Shown: positions 1 to 9,751, counted from the first letter of the stretch. The stretch is DNA of 64,000 nucleotides from Zhaonella formicivorans (GCF_004353525.1 NZ_CP085524.1:62001-126000); one strand, 5' to 3'. Translations and numbers: made by a program. Notes: generated from the letters alone by a model not told the origin.

Positions 1-165
1 CATGATTATGCTGCGCTGTTAAAAAAGGCCAAAGAATTGCGCGGCCAAGGGTTTATAGTGGAAATAGATTTGACAGGTGAGGGCTTGTTGGACTCAAATT
101 ATGTCCGAGGCAGGAAAATCAAACATGTCCTGGAAGTAGACGGGGGGATTACTGATGCTGGATAA
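1..165 (+). CDS. hisZ: ATP phosphoribosyltransferase regulatory subunit HisZ, C-terminal end (partial)
   Basis: An open frame runs in from the left edge and stops at 163-165, giving 54 residues that end in [14 protein letters not shown]. It precedes a short-form hisG and overlaps it by 11 bases. Short HisG enzymes lack the C-terminal regulatory domain and need HisZ, a class II histidyl-tRNA-synthetase-like protein without synthetase activity, so position and tail together support HisZ. A true histidyl-tRNA synthetase is the alternative; the hisG overlap argues against it. Only the C-terminus is visible. Confidence 0.7.
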   Translation, partial: HDYAALLKKAKELRGQGFIVEIDLTGEGLLDSNYVRGRKIKHVLEVDGGITDAG

Positions 166-838
166 AATGACCATTGCCTTGCCCAAAGGCAAATTAGGGG
201 AAACAGCTGTGGAATTAATAGGACGCATCGGATTGCCCACCTCAGGTTTAAAAACTGATTCCAGAACGCTGATGTTTGATTATCCTGAGGCAAATCTACG
301 TTATATCATTTGCCGGCCAACTGATATACCTACCTATGTGGAGTACGGGGCCGCTGACCTGGGAATCGTGGGCAAGGATACCATTGTGGAAGCTAAAGCC
401 GATGTATTTGAGCTGGTGGACTTGAAATTCGGGAAATGCAGGTTTGTGGTGGCAGTTCCGGAAAATATGCTGGCAAGTTATGTTAAGGAAAATGGCGGTT
501 TTGACTTGAGCCGCTTAAATAATAACCGGGTTGCAACCAAGTTCCCCAGAGTTGCCGAGGATTTTTTTGCCGGATTGGGAATGCAAATGGAAGTTATCAA
601 GCTGCATGGCAATATAGAATTAGCGCCACGGGTGGGGCTGGCTGAAATGATTGTGGACATAGTTTCTACAGGTAAAACATTAAGGGAAAATGGACTGGTA
701 GCGGTGGAAGACATTTTTGAAGCTACAGCCAGGCTGATTGCTAACCGGGTGAGCTACCGGATGAAAAATGACAGGTTAACGGACATTGTTGCCCGGCTGC
801 GGCAGGTAATAGACAATGGAGGAACCAGTGATGCTTAG
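155..838 (+). CDS. hisG: ATP phosphoribosyltransferase, short form (HisG)
   Basis: Catalyses the first step of histidine synthesis, condensing ATP with PRPP in the cytoplasm. The 227-residue length is that of the HisZ-dependent short form. The N-terminus [16 protein letters not shown] and the PRPP-binding segment [17 protein letters not shown] near residue 170 are family hallmarks. The ATG at 155 lies inside the end of hisZ; a second in-frame ATG at 167 (MTIALPKGK) is also possible. The end overlaps the start of hisD by 8 bases, so the genes are probably translationally coupled. Feedback inhibition by histidine would act through HisZ. Confidence 0.93.
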   Translation: MLDKMTIALPKGKLGETAVELIGRIGLPTSGLKTDSRTLMFDYPEANLRYIICRPTDIPTYVEYGAADLGIVGKDTIVEAKADVFELVDLKFGKCRFVVAVPENMLASYVKENGGFDLSRLNNNRVATKFPRVAEDFFAGLGMQMEVIKLHGNIELAPRVGLAEMIVDIVSTGKTLRENGLVAVEDIFEATARLIANRVSYRMKNDRLTDIVARLRQVIDNGGTSDA

Positions 839-2120
839 AATAATAAATAGCAAGGAAACGGGAGTACAAGACCTTTTACGCAAAGTGCATGGCGTTGATG
901 AGTCTTTGATCAATAGCGTGCGGCAGATAGTGGAAGATGTGCGCATAAACGGTGAGGCAGCTGTCTTTCATTATACCAGACGCTTTGACGGTGCCGAACT
1001 CAGTGCAGCAACATGGCAGGTGACAGAAGCTGAACTGGAAGAGGCTTGCCGCCAGGTGGAAGAGGAATTTTTAGCCGCTTTACGGAGGGCTAAAGCCAAT
1101 ATAATTTCCTTTCACCAAAAACAGCTGCAAAAGTCCTGGTGGGAAACGGACTCGAAAGGTAACATTACGGGACAAATTTACCGGCCTGTGGAGCGGGTAG
1201 GCATTTATGTTCCAGGAGGTACGGCTGCCTATCCGTCATCTGTTCTAATGACTGCTCTGCCCGCTGTAGTGGCCGGAGTTAAAGAGATCATTATGACATC
1301 ACCGCCTAATGCAGATGGCACCATGAATCCATATACTCTGGTAGCGGCTAAAGAAGCAGGTGTAACGGCTGTTTATAAGGCTGGAGGTGCCCAGGCTATT
1401 GCTGCACTGGCCTATGGTACGGAAAATCTGCGACCGGTACAGAAAATTGTCGGGCCGGGCAACATTTTTGTTACTCTGGCTAAAAAAATGGTCTACGGCC
1501 AGGTGGATATCGATATGCTGGCCGGACCAAGCGAGATTCTGGTTATTGCCGATGAGACCGCCCGGCCGGAGTTTGTTGCTGCAGATCTGCTTTCCCAGGC
1601 AGAACACGATCCCCTGGCTTCAGCCATACTGCTTACCCCTTCCCAAGAGTTAGCCCAAGCAGTCCGGGGAGAAGTGGAAGTTCAGCTGGAGATGCTCCCC
1701 CGGAAGGAAATTGCCAGGAAGTCTATCGACAGTGCCAGCGGCATTATAGTTACGGAAGATCTGGAGGAAGCGCTTGCTTTGGCCAATGAATTTGCGCCGG
1801 AGCACCTGGAGCTGGCTGTAGAGGACCCTTTCCGCTGGCTGGGTAAAATCAGGAATGCCGGGGCAATTTTCTTGGGGCATTTTAGCCCGGAACCGTTAGG
1901 AGATTATTTTGCCGGTCCCAATCACGTTTTGCCTACCGGTGGAACAGCCAAATTCTACTCCCCGTTAAATGTGGATATTTATATGAAGAAGTCCAGCTTG
2001 ATTGTTTACAGCAGGCAAGGTTTAGAAGCTGCGTCCCAGGATATTATTAAGCTTGCCAGCGTAGAAGGGCTCGACGCCCACGCCAATGCGATTAGGGTAA
2101 GAGTAGCGGAAGAATGTTGA
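831..2120 (+). CDS. hisD: Histidinol dehydrogenase (HisD)
   Basis: NAD-dependent zinc enzyme oxidising histidinol to histidine in two steps. Recognisable stretches include [39 protein letters not shown] and [15 protein letters not shown], which carry the catalytic and zinc-binding residues. The longest frame opens at 816, but the ATG at 831 is better: a GGAGG at 818-822 sits 8 bases upstream, and this start gives 429 residues beginning MLRIINSK, a normal family length. The start overlaps the hisG stop. Confidence 0.94.
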   Translation: MLRIINSKETGVQDLLRKVHGVDESLINSVRQIVEDVRINGEAAVFHYTRRFDGAELSAATWQVTEAELEEACRQVEEEFLAALRRAKANIISFHQKQLQKSWWETDSKGNITGQIYRPVERVGIYVPGGTAAYPSSVLMTALPAVVAGVKEIIMTSPPNADGTMNPYTLVAAKEAGVTAVYKAGGAQAIAALAYGTENLRPVQKIVGPGNIFVTLAKKMVYGQVDIDMLAGPSEILVIADETARPEFVAADLLSQAEHDPLASAILLTPSQELAQAVRGEVEVQLEMLPRKEIARKSIDSASGIIVTEDLEEALALANEFAPEHLELAVEDPFRWLGKIRNAGAIFLGHFSPEPLGDYFAGPNHVLPTGGTAKFYSPLNVDIYMKKSSLIVYSRQGLEAASQDIIKLASVEGLDAHANAIRVRVAEEC

Positions 2121-2142
2121 CATACGAATATTATTTTTTTAG

Positions 2143-2177
2143 CCTGCGCTGATAGCTGACAGCTGAAGGCTGAAATG
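2143..2177 (+). repeat. Degenerate AGCTGAxG-type short repeat array
   Basis: Just after hisD there are four adjoining near-copies of an 8-9 base word (GCTGATA, GCTGACA, GCTGAAG, GCTGAAA) ending against the hisB ribosome binding site. The same word recurs between genes throughout this window, in both orientations. No coding role is apparent. Confidence 0.75.
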
Positions 2178-2187
2178 GAGGTAAGCC

Positions 2188-2778
2188 ATGACCCGTGTTG
2201 GAGCAGTATATCGAAAGACCGGGGAAACTGAGATTAAAATTAGCCTGGAATTAGATGGTAACGGGAACTTGACTGGTTCGTCAGGGTTGCCTTTCTTTGA
2301 CCACATGTTGCATTTATGGGCTAAGCATGGCAGCTTCAACTTGCACTTGGAAGTTAAGGGCGATTTGGAAGTGGACGGCCATCACACGGTGGAGGATATT
2401 GGCATAGTGCTGGGACAAGCTTTGACAAAAGCTTTAGGGGATAAATCAGGCATCACCCGTTACGGCCATATAATTTTACCCATGGATGAGGCTCTGGTCC
2501 TGGTTGCCTTGGATATCAGCGGTCGCCCCTATCTAAGTTTTGATGTGGAGTTGCCTAACGCTAAGTTAGGCACTTTTGACAGTGAATTAGTGGAAGAGTT
2601 TCTGCGGGCCTTTTGCGTCCATGGCGGCTTGACGCTGCATGTGAAGCTTTTGAGTGGCAAGAATACACACCATATAATTGAAGGGATCTTTAAAGCTTTA
2701 GCTCGGGCATTAAAGGATGCGGTAGCCATAGACCCTAAAGCCCACGGGTTGCTGCCCAGCACTAAAGGGCTGCTTTAA
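2188..2778 (+). CDS. hisB: Imidazoleglycerol-phosphate dehydratase (HisB)
   Basis: Monofunctional 196-residue dehydratase converting imidazoleglycerol phosphate to imidazoleacetol phosphate with two manganese ions. The metal-binding motifs are clear: FFDHMLHLWAKHG near residue 36, HHTVEDIGI near residue 65 and a second histidine cluster, THHIIEGIFKALARAL, near residue 160. There is no phosphatase domain, so histidinol phosphatase must be encoded elsewhere. GGAGG at 2178-2182 precedes the ATG. A repeat array separates it from hisD, an unusual break in an otherwise compact operon. Confidence 0.94.
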   Translation: MTRVGAVYRKTGETEIKISLELDGNGNLTGSSGLPFFDHMLHLWAKHGSFNLHLEVKGDLEVDGHHTVEDIGIVLGQALTKALGDKSGITRYGHIILPMDEALVLVALDISGRPYLSFDVELPNAKLGTFDSELVEEFLRAFCVHGGLTLHVKLLSGKNTHHIIEGIFKALARALKDAVAIDPKAHGLLPSTKGLL

Positions 2779-2779
2779 A

Positions 2780-2876
2780 TTAGTTGATAGTTGTTAGTTT
2801 TTAGTTGTTAGTTGTAAAAATTACAGTAAAGAATCAATTGCTTACAACTAGCAACCAACAACTAACAACTACTAAA
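2780..2876. repeat. Inverted arrays of TAGTTGTTAGT-type repeats forming a long hairpin
   Basis: Between hisB and hisH the left half repeats TAGTTGTTAGTTTTTAGTT and the right half carries the complementary phrase CAACAACTAACAACTA, separated by about 30 bases. The arms can pair into an imperfect stem of roughly 30 bp. The layout matches other inverted arrays in the window but uses a different repeat word. It is inside the operon, so it may be a transcript processing or attenuation structure, or only a parasitic repeat. Confidence 0.7.
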
Positions 2877-2925
2877 TTATAGTCGTATTTGCTAAAAGCA
2901 ATTGGTTAATTAAAGGACGTGAGTT

Positions 2926-3540
2926 GTGGTGATAGCAATAATAAACTACGGCATGGGAAACTTGCGCAGCGTACAAAAGGGCTTGGAAAGCGTTGGCTGC
3001 CAGGCCTTTATCACGAGCGATCCCCGGGAGATCCAGCGAGCTAAAGGAATAGTTCTGCCTGGTGTTGGAGCGTTTGCTGATGCTATAGAAAGTTTGAAAG
3101 AAAACGGCTTGATACCGGTAATTCATGAAGCAATTCGGGCTGGGAAGCCTTTTTTGGGCATTTGCCTGGGCATGCAGCTGCTCTTTGAATACAGCGAGGA
3201 AAATGGCTTGCACCAAGGACTCAGCATTTTTAAAGGGGGCGTAAAACGGCTGTCCTCCGGACTGAAAGTGCCCCATATGGGATGGAACCAACTGAAGTTT
3301 AAACGGGAAAGCCCTATTTTAAAAGACGTGCCTGAAGGCACAGCCTGCTATTTTGTCCATTCTTACCATGTTATACCGGATGAGCAGGAAGTGGTCATCG
3401 CTACCACCGAATATGGACAAGAGGTAGTGGCTATGGTAGCCAGGGAAAATGTATTCGGTATCCAGTTCCATCCGGAGAAAAGCAGTAAATGGGGCTTACG
3501 GATACTGAAAAATTACGGGGAGTTGGTGTCAACGTGTTAG
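2926..3540 (+). CDS. hisH: Imidazole glycerol phosphate synthase, glutaminase subunit (HisH)
   Basis: Class I glutamine amidotransferase that supplies ammonia to HisF. The nucleophile cysteine lies in GICLGMQLLFE near residue 80, and the His-Glu pair is in FGIQFHPEKS near residue 186. The length of 204 residues is normal. Two consecutive GTG codons (2926 and 2929) could start translation; AAAGGA at 2912-2917 fits either. The stop overlaps the start of hisA, as expected for coupled his genes. Confidence 0.94.
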   Translation: MVIAIINYGMGNLRSVQKGLESVGCQAFITSDPREIQRAKGIVLPGVGAFADAIESLKENGLIPVIHEAIRAGKPFLGICLGMQLLFEYSEENGLHQGLSIFKGGVKRLSSGLKVPHMGWNQLKFKRESPILKDVPEGTACYFVHSYHVIPDEQEVVIATTEYGQEVVAMVARENVFGIQFHPEKSSKWGLRILKNYGELVSTC

Positions 3541-4262
3541 TAATTCCGGCCATAGATTTAAAGGATGGAAAATGCGTACGGCTGTACCAGGGACGGATGG
3601 ACGAAACTACGGTGTTTTCAGATGACCCAGTGGCTATGGCCGAAAAATGGCAAATAGCCGGCGCCAGGCTTTTGCATTTGGTAGATCTTGACGGGGCCTT
3701 TTCCGGTTCTCCTAGAAATTCTGCAGTTATAACAAAAATTGTGCAAAAGTTAAAAATACCGGTGCAGCTGGGCGGTGGCATCCGCAATCTGGAAACAATC
3801 CGGCGGCTCCTGGAAGAAGGCATAAACCGGGTGATTTTAGGAACTTCTGCCGTAACTAATCCTCAGCTGGTAGAAAAAGCCTGTGCTCTCTACGGCGAGA
3901 GGATCCTTTTAGGGATCGATGCCAAGGATGGTTTAGTCGCGATCAATGGCTGGGAGTCCAACGTAAATAAAACATTTATTGAGCTGGCGCTGGAAATGAA
4001 AGATCTTGGCATTAAACGGGTAATTTTTACCGATACCAAGCTGGATGGAACATTACAAGGCCCAAACCTGAAAAGCACCAGGGAGTTAGCTGAAAAAACA
4101 GGTCTGAAAGTTATTGCCTCCGGAGGAATTTCCTCTCTGGCTGATATTGAGGCATTGCGGGAGCTGGAAGCCTACGGCGTTGAAGGAGTTATAACGGGCA
4201 AAGCTTTATATACGGGTAAAATCAAGTTGGAGGAAGCTATAGCGCTGGCGGAGAGGAAGTGA
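3534..4262 (+). CDS. hisA: ProFAR isomerase (HisA)
   Basis: TIM-barrel isomerase acting on the ProFAR intermediate of histidine synthesis. The proposed GTG at 3534 gives [20 protein letters not shown], the canonical N-terminus with catalytic Asp8, and 242 residues. The longer frame from 3489 would add 15 residues copied from the overlapping hisH frame and is unlikely. GGGGAG at 3517-3522 serves as ribosome binding site. The second half-barrel motif is [10 protein letters not shown]. It overlaps hisH by 7 bases. Confidence 0.93.
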   Translation: MLVIPAIDLKDGKCVRLYQGRMDETTVFSDDPVAMAEKWQIAGARLLHLVDLDGAFSGSPRNSAVITKIVQKLKIPVQLGGGIRNLETIRRLLEEGINRVILGTSAVTNPQLVEKACALYGERILLGIDAKDGLVAINGWESNVNKTFIELALEMKDLGIKRVIFTDTKLDGTLQGPNLKSTRELAEKTGLKVIASGGISSLADIEALRELEAYGVEGVITGKALYTGKIKLEEAIALAERK

Positions 4263-4270
4263 GGGAAGCT

Positions 4271-5029
4271 ATGCTGACTAAAAGGATCATACCTTGCCTG
4301 GATGTACACCGGGGCAGGGTGGTTAAAGGGGTAAATTTCGTGGATATCCGGGATGCCGGTGACCCGGTAGCCCTGGCAGCGGCCTATGATGAGGCAGGCG
4401 CTGATGAGCTGGTTTTTCTGGATATTACCGCCTCCGTAGAAGAGCGGGAAATTATGTTAGATGTCGTGCGCCGTACTGCCGAAGAGGTGTTTATCCCTTT
4501 TACGGTAGGCGGAGGTTTAAGGACTATTGAGGACATCAGGGCTATGCTGGCTGCCGGTGCTGATAAGGTTTCTTTCTGTACTCCTGCGGTGCAGCGGCCT
4601 GAGCTGATTGAAGAAGCAGCCAAAAAATTCGGCAGCCAGTGTGTTGTAGTAGCTATTGATGCCAGGCGACAAGGCCCAGGTTCTTGGGAGGCATATATCC
4701 ATGGAGGCAGGACACCAACAGGACTCGATGTAGTTGCCTGGGCTAAAGAAGTGGAAGAGAGGGGCGCCGGCGAAATACTCTTAACCAGTATGGACCGGGA
4801 TGGGACTAAAGACGGATATGACCTGGAATTAACCAGCACTGTAAGTGCGACAGTCAATATCCCCGTAATCGCCTCAGGAGGAGTGGGAAATTTAAAACAT
4901 TTGCTGGATGGTCTGACCATTGGCAACGCCGATGCCGTGCTGGCTGCTTCTATTTTTCATTACGGTGAATATACGGTTGCCCAGGCGAAAGAGTATTTGG
5001 CGGAAAACGGGGTGTTGGTAAGAAGATGA
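4271..5029 (+). CDS. hisF: Imidazole glycerol phosphate synthase, cyclase subunit (HisF)
   Basis: TIM-barrel cyclase that joins HisH-derived ammonia to PRFAR, giving imidazoleglycerol phosphate and AICAR. The start at ATG 4271 gives [20 protein letters not shown] with catalytic Asp11 and 252 residues; GAGGGA at 4261-4266 is the ribosome binding site. An upstream GTG at 4259 overlaps hisA but gives an atypical extension. The phosphate-binding segments VIASGGVG and [11 protein letters not shown] are present near the C-terminus. Confidence 0.94.
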   Translation: MLTKRIIPCLDVHRGRVVKGVNFVDIRDAGDPVALAAAYDEAGADELVFLDITASVEEREIMLDVVRRTAEEVFIPFTVGGGLRTIEDIRAMLAAGADKVSFCTPAVQRPELIEEAAKKFGSQCVVVAIDARRQGPGSWEAYIHGGRTPTGLDVVAWAKEVEERGAGEILLTSMDRDGTKDGYDLELTSTVSATVNIPVIASGGVGNLKHLLDGLTIGNADAVLAASIFHYGEYTVAQAKEYLAENGVLVRR

Positions 5030-5688
5030 ATTTACAAGAAAGTGTATTGGATAATATTAAATATAATCAGCAAGGTTTAATTCCTGCTATTGTGCAAGAG
5101 TCAGATACAGGTGAAGTGCTGATGCTGGCCTATATGAACAGGGAATCTTTAGAGCGTTCACTGGCTACGGGCGAAACGTGGTTTTACAGCCGCAGCAGGC
5201 AGGAATTGTGGCATAAGGGCGCTACCTCCGGCCACATTCAAAAGATTGATGGAATTTATTACGACTGCGATGCGGATACGCTTTTGGTGAAAGTCAAACA
5301 AACCGGAGAAGCCTGTCATGAAGGCTATCATTCCTGCTTTCACTATGAACTGCAAAAGGACGGCACAGGGAAAATACTACAGGAGAAAGCGATAGCGGGC
5401 GGGATGAAACTTGGTAAAATATTAGAAGAAGTTTACCGGGTGATTTTAGACCGGCAGAAAAACCGCCCCGAGAAGTCTTACACTACCTACCTGTTTGAAA
5501 AAGGTGTTGATAAAATTTTGAAAAAAGTGGGCGAAGAAACAGCGGAAGTAATAATAGCAGCCAAAAATAACAACCCGGCAGAAGTGGTTTACGAAGTATC
5601 GGATTTGCTCTATCATCTGCTGGTGTTGCTGGTAGAGCAAGGTGTCAATTTGGAAAAAATTGCTGGGGAATTGCAGGGCAGAAGGTAA
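5026..5688 (+). CDS. hisI: Bifunctional phosphoribosyl-AMP cyclohydrolase / phosphoribosyl-ATP pyrophosphatase (HisIE)
   Basis: Fused enzyme for steps two and three of histidine synthesis. Residues 1 to about 115 form the zinc-dependent cyclohydrolase, with [26 protein letters not shown] and the cysteine pair in [12 protein letters not shown]. Residues from about 130 on are the MazG-like pyrophosphatase with [14 protein letters not shown]. The 220-residue length fits the fusion. ATGA overlaps the hisF stop, marking coupling. It is the last his gene; hisC does not follow. Confidence 0.94.
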   Translation: MNLQESVLDNIKYNQQGLIPAIVQESDTGEVLMLAYMNRESLERSLATGETWFYSRSRQELWHKGATSGHIQKIDGIYYDCDADTLLVKVKQTGEACHEGYHSCFHYELQKDGTGKILQEKAIAGGMKLGKILEEVYRVILDRQKNRPEKSYTTYLFEKGVDKILKKVGEETAEVIIAAKNNNPAEVVYEVSDLLYHLLVLLVEQGVNLEKIAGELQGRR

Positions 5689-5764
5689 AGAAAAAGACTG
5701 TCGATCTAATAATTAGCTTCCTGTTACCATATACTAAAAGATGTGAGGTACAGGAGGTGAAAAA

Positions 5765-6070
5765 ATGGAACCTGATGATGAACTGTTTCCCAATAGCCCC
5801 GGTGTTTACCGTACCGATGTAGAGACAAACCGGGCAGATGAAAAGATCAGCGGCGTAACCATGGATAAGGACTACGAGGTCTACAGCCATTATGAAATGC
5901 AGCAAAAACAAAGTGGTGGCAAAGTCCCTCCTCAAGCTAAGAATAAGACAGGCAGCAAATTCACGGCTGAAGCAGCTGCTGACTTAACTCCGGCAGATCA
6001 GGACTTTAAGCCTAATTATGATCGTGTACATGATTTAATGGTAGACAGCTATGGTATACAAAAGGAATAG
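5765..6070 (+). CDS. Small hydrophilic protein of unknown function
   Basis: 101 residues preceded by a strong ribosome binding site (CAGGAGGTGA at 5751-5760) and followed directly by a clear intrinsic terminator, so I consider it a real gene. The sequence is highly polar, rich in Asp, Glu, Lys and Gln, with no membrane segment, cysteine or recognised domain. A Pro/Gln/Lys-rich middle suggests partial disorder. Its 75-base distance from hisI suggests the end of the his transcript or a small unit of its own. No function can be assigned. Confidence 0.7.
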   Translation: MEPDDELFPNSPGVYRTDVETNRADEKISGVTMDKDYEVYSHYEMQQKQSGGKVPPQAKNKTGSKFTAEAAADLTPADQDFKPNYDRVHDLMVDSYGIQKE

Positions 6071-6083
6071 TAAATAATAAATA

Positions 6084-6112
6084 CCCCTCAAATGCGAGGG
6101 GTTTTATTTTTT
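6084..6112 (+). terminator. Intrinsic terminator
   Basis: CCCCTC at 6084-6089 pairs with GAGGGG at 6096-6101 around a six-base loop and is followed by a run of ten Ts broken by one A. It ends the transcript of the small unknown gene, and probably the his operon. Confidence 0.88.
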
Positions 6113-6140
6113 ACTTATAACTACAGAATTGCCTAAATTC

Positions 6141-6149
6141 TGATATAAT
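6141..6149 (+). promoter_or_regulatory. Extended -10 promoter element for pcrA
   Basis: TGATATAAT is an extended -10 match 100 bases upstream of pcrA, just after the previous terminator. No good -35 box is visible, as is often true of extended -10 promoters. The transcript would carry the repeat array at 6199-6232 in its leader. Confidence 0.5.
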
Positions 6150-6198
6150 GCTATCTAGAGAAAACAGCACAGCTGTTTGGAAGATTTCTTAAATTTTG

Positions 6199-6232
6199 TT
6201 AGCTGAAGGCTGATGGCCGGAGGCTGATAGCT
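6199..6232 (+). repeat. Degenerate AGCTGAxG-type repeat array
   Basis: Three to four near-copies of the word (AGCTGAAGG, CTGATGGC, GGCTGATAG) lie in the pcrA leader, ending 12 bases before its ribosome binding site. Same family as the array after hisD. Confidence 0.7.
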
Positions 6233-6251
6233 ATTCATCAGGAGGAAAACA

Positions 6252-8432
6252 ATGCTTGAACTTTTGAATAAACTCAATCCGGCCCAAAAGGAGGCTGTTC
6301 TGCATACAGATGGTCCTTTGCTCATTCTGGCGGGAGCGGGGAGCGGAAAAACCAGGGTTCTGACCAACCGGGTTGCTTATCTTATTGCACAAGGAGTGGC
6401 TCCTGACCGCATTTTGGCCATTACTTTTACCAATAAAGCCGCCAACAAAATGAAGGAACGGATCACGGGTCTGGTAGGTGCCTCTGCTGCAGCCAGGTTA
6501 TGGGTCAGTACTTTTCACGCCGCGTGCGTAAGGATCTTGCGGCGTGAAATAGCAGCCCTGGGTTACCAGAGCAACTTTGTGATTTACGATACTGCTGACC
6601 AGCAAACACTAATCAAAAACTGTCTGAAAGAGTTGAATCTGGATGAAAAGAAATTTACGCCCCGTTCCATTCAGGCTGCCATCAGCCAGGCCAAAAACAG
6701 GCTAAAGAGCGCCGAACAGTACGACCGGGAGGCTGCCGATTACTTTGAGCAAAAAGCAGCTGATGTTTTTAAGCTCTACCAGGACAAGCTTAAAGCCGCC
6801 AACGCCCTTGATTTTGATGACCTGCTGGTTTTAACTGTGAAGCTGTTCAAGGAAAACCGGACAGCGCTTCATTATTATCAGCACAAGTTTCAACATATCC
6901 TGGTGGATGAATACCAGGATACCAACCATGCCCAGTATGTGTTAATTAAAATGCTGGCTGAAGTCCACCGCAACATTTGTGTGGTTGGGGACCCTGATCA
7001 GTCCATTTATGGCTGGCGCGGGGCCGATATCCAAAATATCCTCGATTTTGAGGAAGATTATCCCGATGCTAAAGTTATTAAACTGGAACAAAATTACCGT
7101 TCCACTAAGACCATTTTGCAAGCAGCCAACCATGTGATTGCTAACAATACGGGGCGGAAAGAAAAGGCCCTCTGGACGGAAAACAAAAAGGGAGAACCGG
7201 TGATTTGCTTTATCGGCCAGGATGAACGCCATGAGGCGGAATTCATAGCCGGCGAAATTTACCGCCGGCACCATCAGGAAGGGCGTTCGTACAGGGAGTT
7301 TGCCGTGCTGTATCGTACCAACGCCCAATCCCGTGTTTTTGAAGAAACATTTATCAGGCATGGCATTCCCTATGAAGTTATCGGCGGATTGAAATTCTAC
7401 GAACGTAAAGAGATCAAAGATATACTGGCCTACCTGCGGGTTCTGGCTAATCCCAGCGACACTGTTAGCCTCTCCAGGATAATTAATGTGCCGAAGAGGG
7501 GGATTGGGGAGGCAACTTTTGCTAAAGTTGAGGAATTTGCCGGACAGGTAGGGTTAAGTCCCTATGAGGCTTTAAAAGTAGTAGGCAGTATCCCCGGTTT
7601 AACTCCCCGCTTTACCAAAGGCATAAAACAATTCAGTGAGCTGATGGAAAGCTTTAGAGAAAAAGTGGATAAAATACCTTTAACAGATTTGGTACAGACC
7701 ATCCTCACTGAAACCGGCTATTGGACTGAACTGGAACTGGAGAAAACAGTGGAGTCCCAGACCAGGATTGAAAACCTGCAGGAATTTTTGTCCGTTACTG
7801 CTGATTTTGATAAGCATGCCGAAGATAAAACCCTGGACGCCTTTTTGGCCCAAATTTCCTTGGTTTCCGACCTGGACAGCTACGCCGAGGGAGAAGCGGC
7901 TGTTGTTTTAATGACTTTACACACTGCTAAGGGGTTGGAGTACCCGGTGGTATTTCTGGCCGGTCTGGAGGAAGGGGTTTTCCCCCATTCCAGGGCTTTG
8001 TTGGACGAGCCGGAGCTTGAAGAGGAACGCCGTCTTTGCTACGTAGGCATGACCAGAGCGCAGGAAATGCTGTACATGACCCGGGCCTGGCAGCGCACTC
8101 TATACGGCAATACCCTCTACAACCCACCCTCCAGGTTCCTGGATGAGATTCCAGAAGAGTTGAAAGCGGGGGACGAGCTTAAACAAGTAACCAATTTAAG
8201 AACCGAAGCTAAAACGATAGGTTCACTACCGTTTAATAAGCCCGCTGCTGCTGTTGAACCCCGTGCAAAAGCCTCCTTTAATTTAGGAGACCATGTTATT
8301 CATGCCAAATGGGGAGAAGGTGTCATAGTGAAAATTGACGGCCAGGGGAAAGATGCGCAGATTTCCATCGCTTTCCCCAATTTGGGTATCAAGAATGTGC
8401 TTGCCCAGTATGCACCCATTCAGAAAGCATAG
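6252..8432 (+). CDS. pcrA: ATP-dependent DNA helicase PcrA (UvrD family)
   Basis: Superfamily 1A 3'-5' helicase of repair and replication restart. The Q-motif LNPAQKEAV (residues 8-16), Walker A AGAGSGKT (27-34), Walker B VDEYQDTN, motif III GDPDQSIYGWRGA and the late motifs TLHTAKGLEYPVVFLAG and VGMTRAQ are all present. The C-terminal 50 residues (FNLGDHVIHAKWGEGVIVK onward) form the Tudor-like fold typical of Firmicute PcrA. At 726 residues it is full length. CAGGAGGAAAAC precedes the ATG. It begins a unit running into the pyrophosphatase and ligA. Confidence 0.95.
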   Translation: MLELLNKLNPAQKEAVLHTDGPLLILAGAGSGKTRVLTNRVAYLIAQGVAPDRILAITFTNKAANKMKERITGLVGASAAARLWVSTFHAACVRILRREIAALGYQSNFVIYDTADQQTLIKNCLKELNLDEKKFTPRSIQAAISQAKNRLKSAEQYDREAADYFEQKAADVFKLYQDKLKAANALDFDDLLVLTVKLFKENRTALHYYQHKFQHILVDEYQDTNHAQYVLIKMLAEVHRNICVVGDPDQSIYGWRGADIQNILDFEEDYPDAKVIKLEQNYRSTKTILQAANHVIANNTGRKEKALWTENKKGEPVICFIGQDERHEAEFIAGEIYRRHHQEGRSYREFAVLYRTNAQSRVFEETFIRHGIPYEVIGGLKFYERKEIKDILAYLRVLANPSDTVSLSRIINVPKRGIGEATFAKVEEFAGQVGLSPYEALKVVGSIPGLTPRFTKGIKQFSELMESFREKVDKIPLTDLVQTILTETGYWTELELEKTVESQTRIENLQEFLSVTADFDKHAEDKTLDAFLAQISLVSDLDSYAEGEAAVVLMTLHTAKGLEYPVVFLAGLEEGVFPHSRALLDEPELEEERRLCYVGMTRAQEMLYMTRAWQRTLYGNTLYNPPSRFLDEIPEELKAGDELKQVTNLRTEAKTIGSLPFNKPAAAVEPRAKASFNLGDHVIHAKWGEGVIVKIDGQGKDAQISIAFPNLGIKNVLAQYAPIQKA

Positions 8433-8441
8433 GTGATCTTT

Positions 8442-9749
8442 ATGTCTGATGAGTTATATATAATCGGGCACCAAAACCCCGATACCGACTCCATTGTTGC
8501 AGCGATAGCTTACGCTTATTTTAAAACTGAGTTTCAGGATAAGAGGGCTATCCCAAGCAGATGTGGCAAGATCAATGGGGAGACGGCTTTTGTTTTGGAT
8601 TATTTTAAACAGGAAGAACCGATTTTATTGGAGGATGTAAAGCCAAGGGCCAGGGATATGTTAAAAGCAGACCCGGTTGCGACTTTGGCCGATGTGAGTT
8701 TAAGAGAGGCAGGAAATCAAATGAGGCAGCTGGGGATTAAGACTTTGGCTGTAGTTGATGACTCCGATCGCCTTTTAGGGCTATTGACGGTAGGCGACTT
8801 GGCCAGACTTTTGCTGGAAGCTTGGGATATAGGCAGCTTTCCCATGGATGAGCCGGTAGGTAAGTTCATGCGGACGGAAAATTTGGTGGTTTTTCAGGAC
8901 GATGATTTGGTGGAAGAGATAAAGCCAACCATGTTGGAAACGAGGTTTCGGAACTACCCGGTAGTAGATGCCAACCAGCGGTACCTAGGCATGGTTTCCC
9001 GTTATAACCTTCTGGCTTTACGGGGGAAAAAACTGGTGCTGGTTGATCACAATGAAAAAAGTCAAGCTGTGCACGGGGTAGAACAGGCTGAAGTCCTGGA
9101 GATTATTGACCACCACCGGATAGCTGATGTGGAAACGCCGGAGCCAATTATGATGCGCAATGAGCCGGTAGGGAGTACGGCGACTATCATAAGTAAAATA
9201 TACAATGAACATGAGATAGTTCCGCCGCCTAAAATCGCCGGACTGCTTTGTGCAGCAATTTTATCCGACACCCTGATTTTTAAATCGCCTACCACGACTT
9301 TTGCTGACAAAAAATACGCAGCGCAGATGGCAGCCGTTTCGGGGCTGGACATGATTGATTTCGGAAAGGCGATGTTTAGGGCCGGCTCAACGGTAGCAGG
9401 GCGCACCGGCCAGGATATTCTCTTTGAAGATTTCAAGGAATTCCACCTAGGCAGCAGTGTGGTCGGAATTGGACAAATAGAAGTAGTTGATGCCGATTTA
9501 ATTAAGGGGAAGATAGCGGAGCTCTTGGCAGCTTTGCAGGAAGCAGAGCGGGAAAAAGGGTATGATTTGGTAATTTTAATGCTGACGGATTTAATGCGGG
9601 ATGGAACTGAATTGCTTTTCACAGGCAGGCAGAGCAGAGTTGTGGAAAAAGCATTTAACGCCGGACCGGGGCAGAACAGCATCTTTCTACCCGGGGTTAT
9701 GTCCCGAAAAAAACAGGTAGTACCGCCGCTTAGCAGGTATCTGCAGTGA
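8442..9749 (+). CDS. ppaC: Manganese-dependent (family II) inorganic pyrophosphatase with CBS domains
   Basis: DHH-family pyrophosphatase hydrolysing pyrophosphate, with an inserted nucleotide-binding CBS pair. IIGHQNPDTDSIVAAIAY at the N-terminus and IIDHHRIAD are metal ligands; residues about 70-190 are two CBS motifs; the C-terminal substrate motif is SRKKQVVPPL. At 435 residues it lacks the extra DRTGG domain of longer members. CBS forms are regulated by AMP, ADP or diadenosine polyphosphates. The ATG at 8442 follows AGGTGA; a GTG at 8433 is less likely. It sits between pcrA and ligA, which are usually adjacent; ligase releases nicotinamide nucleotide rather than pyrophosphate, so the link is not biochemical. 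Confidence 0.92.
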   Translation: MSDELYIIGHQNPDTDSIVAAIAYAYFKTEFQDKRAIPSRCGKINGETAFVLDYFKQEEPILLEDVKPRARDMLKADPVATLADVSLREAGNQMRQLGIKTLAVVDDSDRLLGLLTVGDLARLLLEAWDIGSFPMDEPVGKFMRTENLVVFQDDDLVEEIKPTMLETRFRNYPVVDANQRYLGMVSRYNLLALRGKKLVLVDHNEKSQAVHGVEQAEVLEIIDHHRIADVETPEPIMMRNEPVGSTATIISKIYNEHEIVPPPKIAGLLCAAILSDTLIFKSPTTTFADKKYAAQMAAVSGLDMIDFGKAMFRAGSTVAGRTGQDILFEDFKEFHLGSSVVGIGQIEVVDADLIKGKIAELLAALQEAEREKGYDLVILMLTDLMRDGTELLFTGRQSRVVEKAFNAGPGQNSIFLPGVMSRKKQVVPPLSRYLQ

Positions 9750-9751
9750 AT

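Noticed and set aside
831-2187. Missing hisC as evidence of a broken histidine pathway
   Set aside because: hisC is often located elsewhere or replaced by another aminotransferase, so its absence from the operon is not informative.
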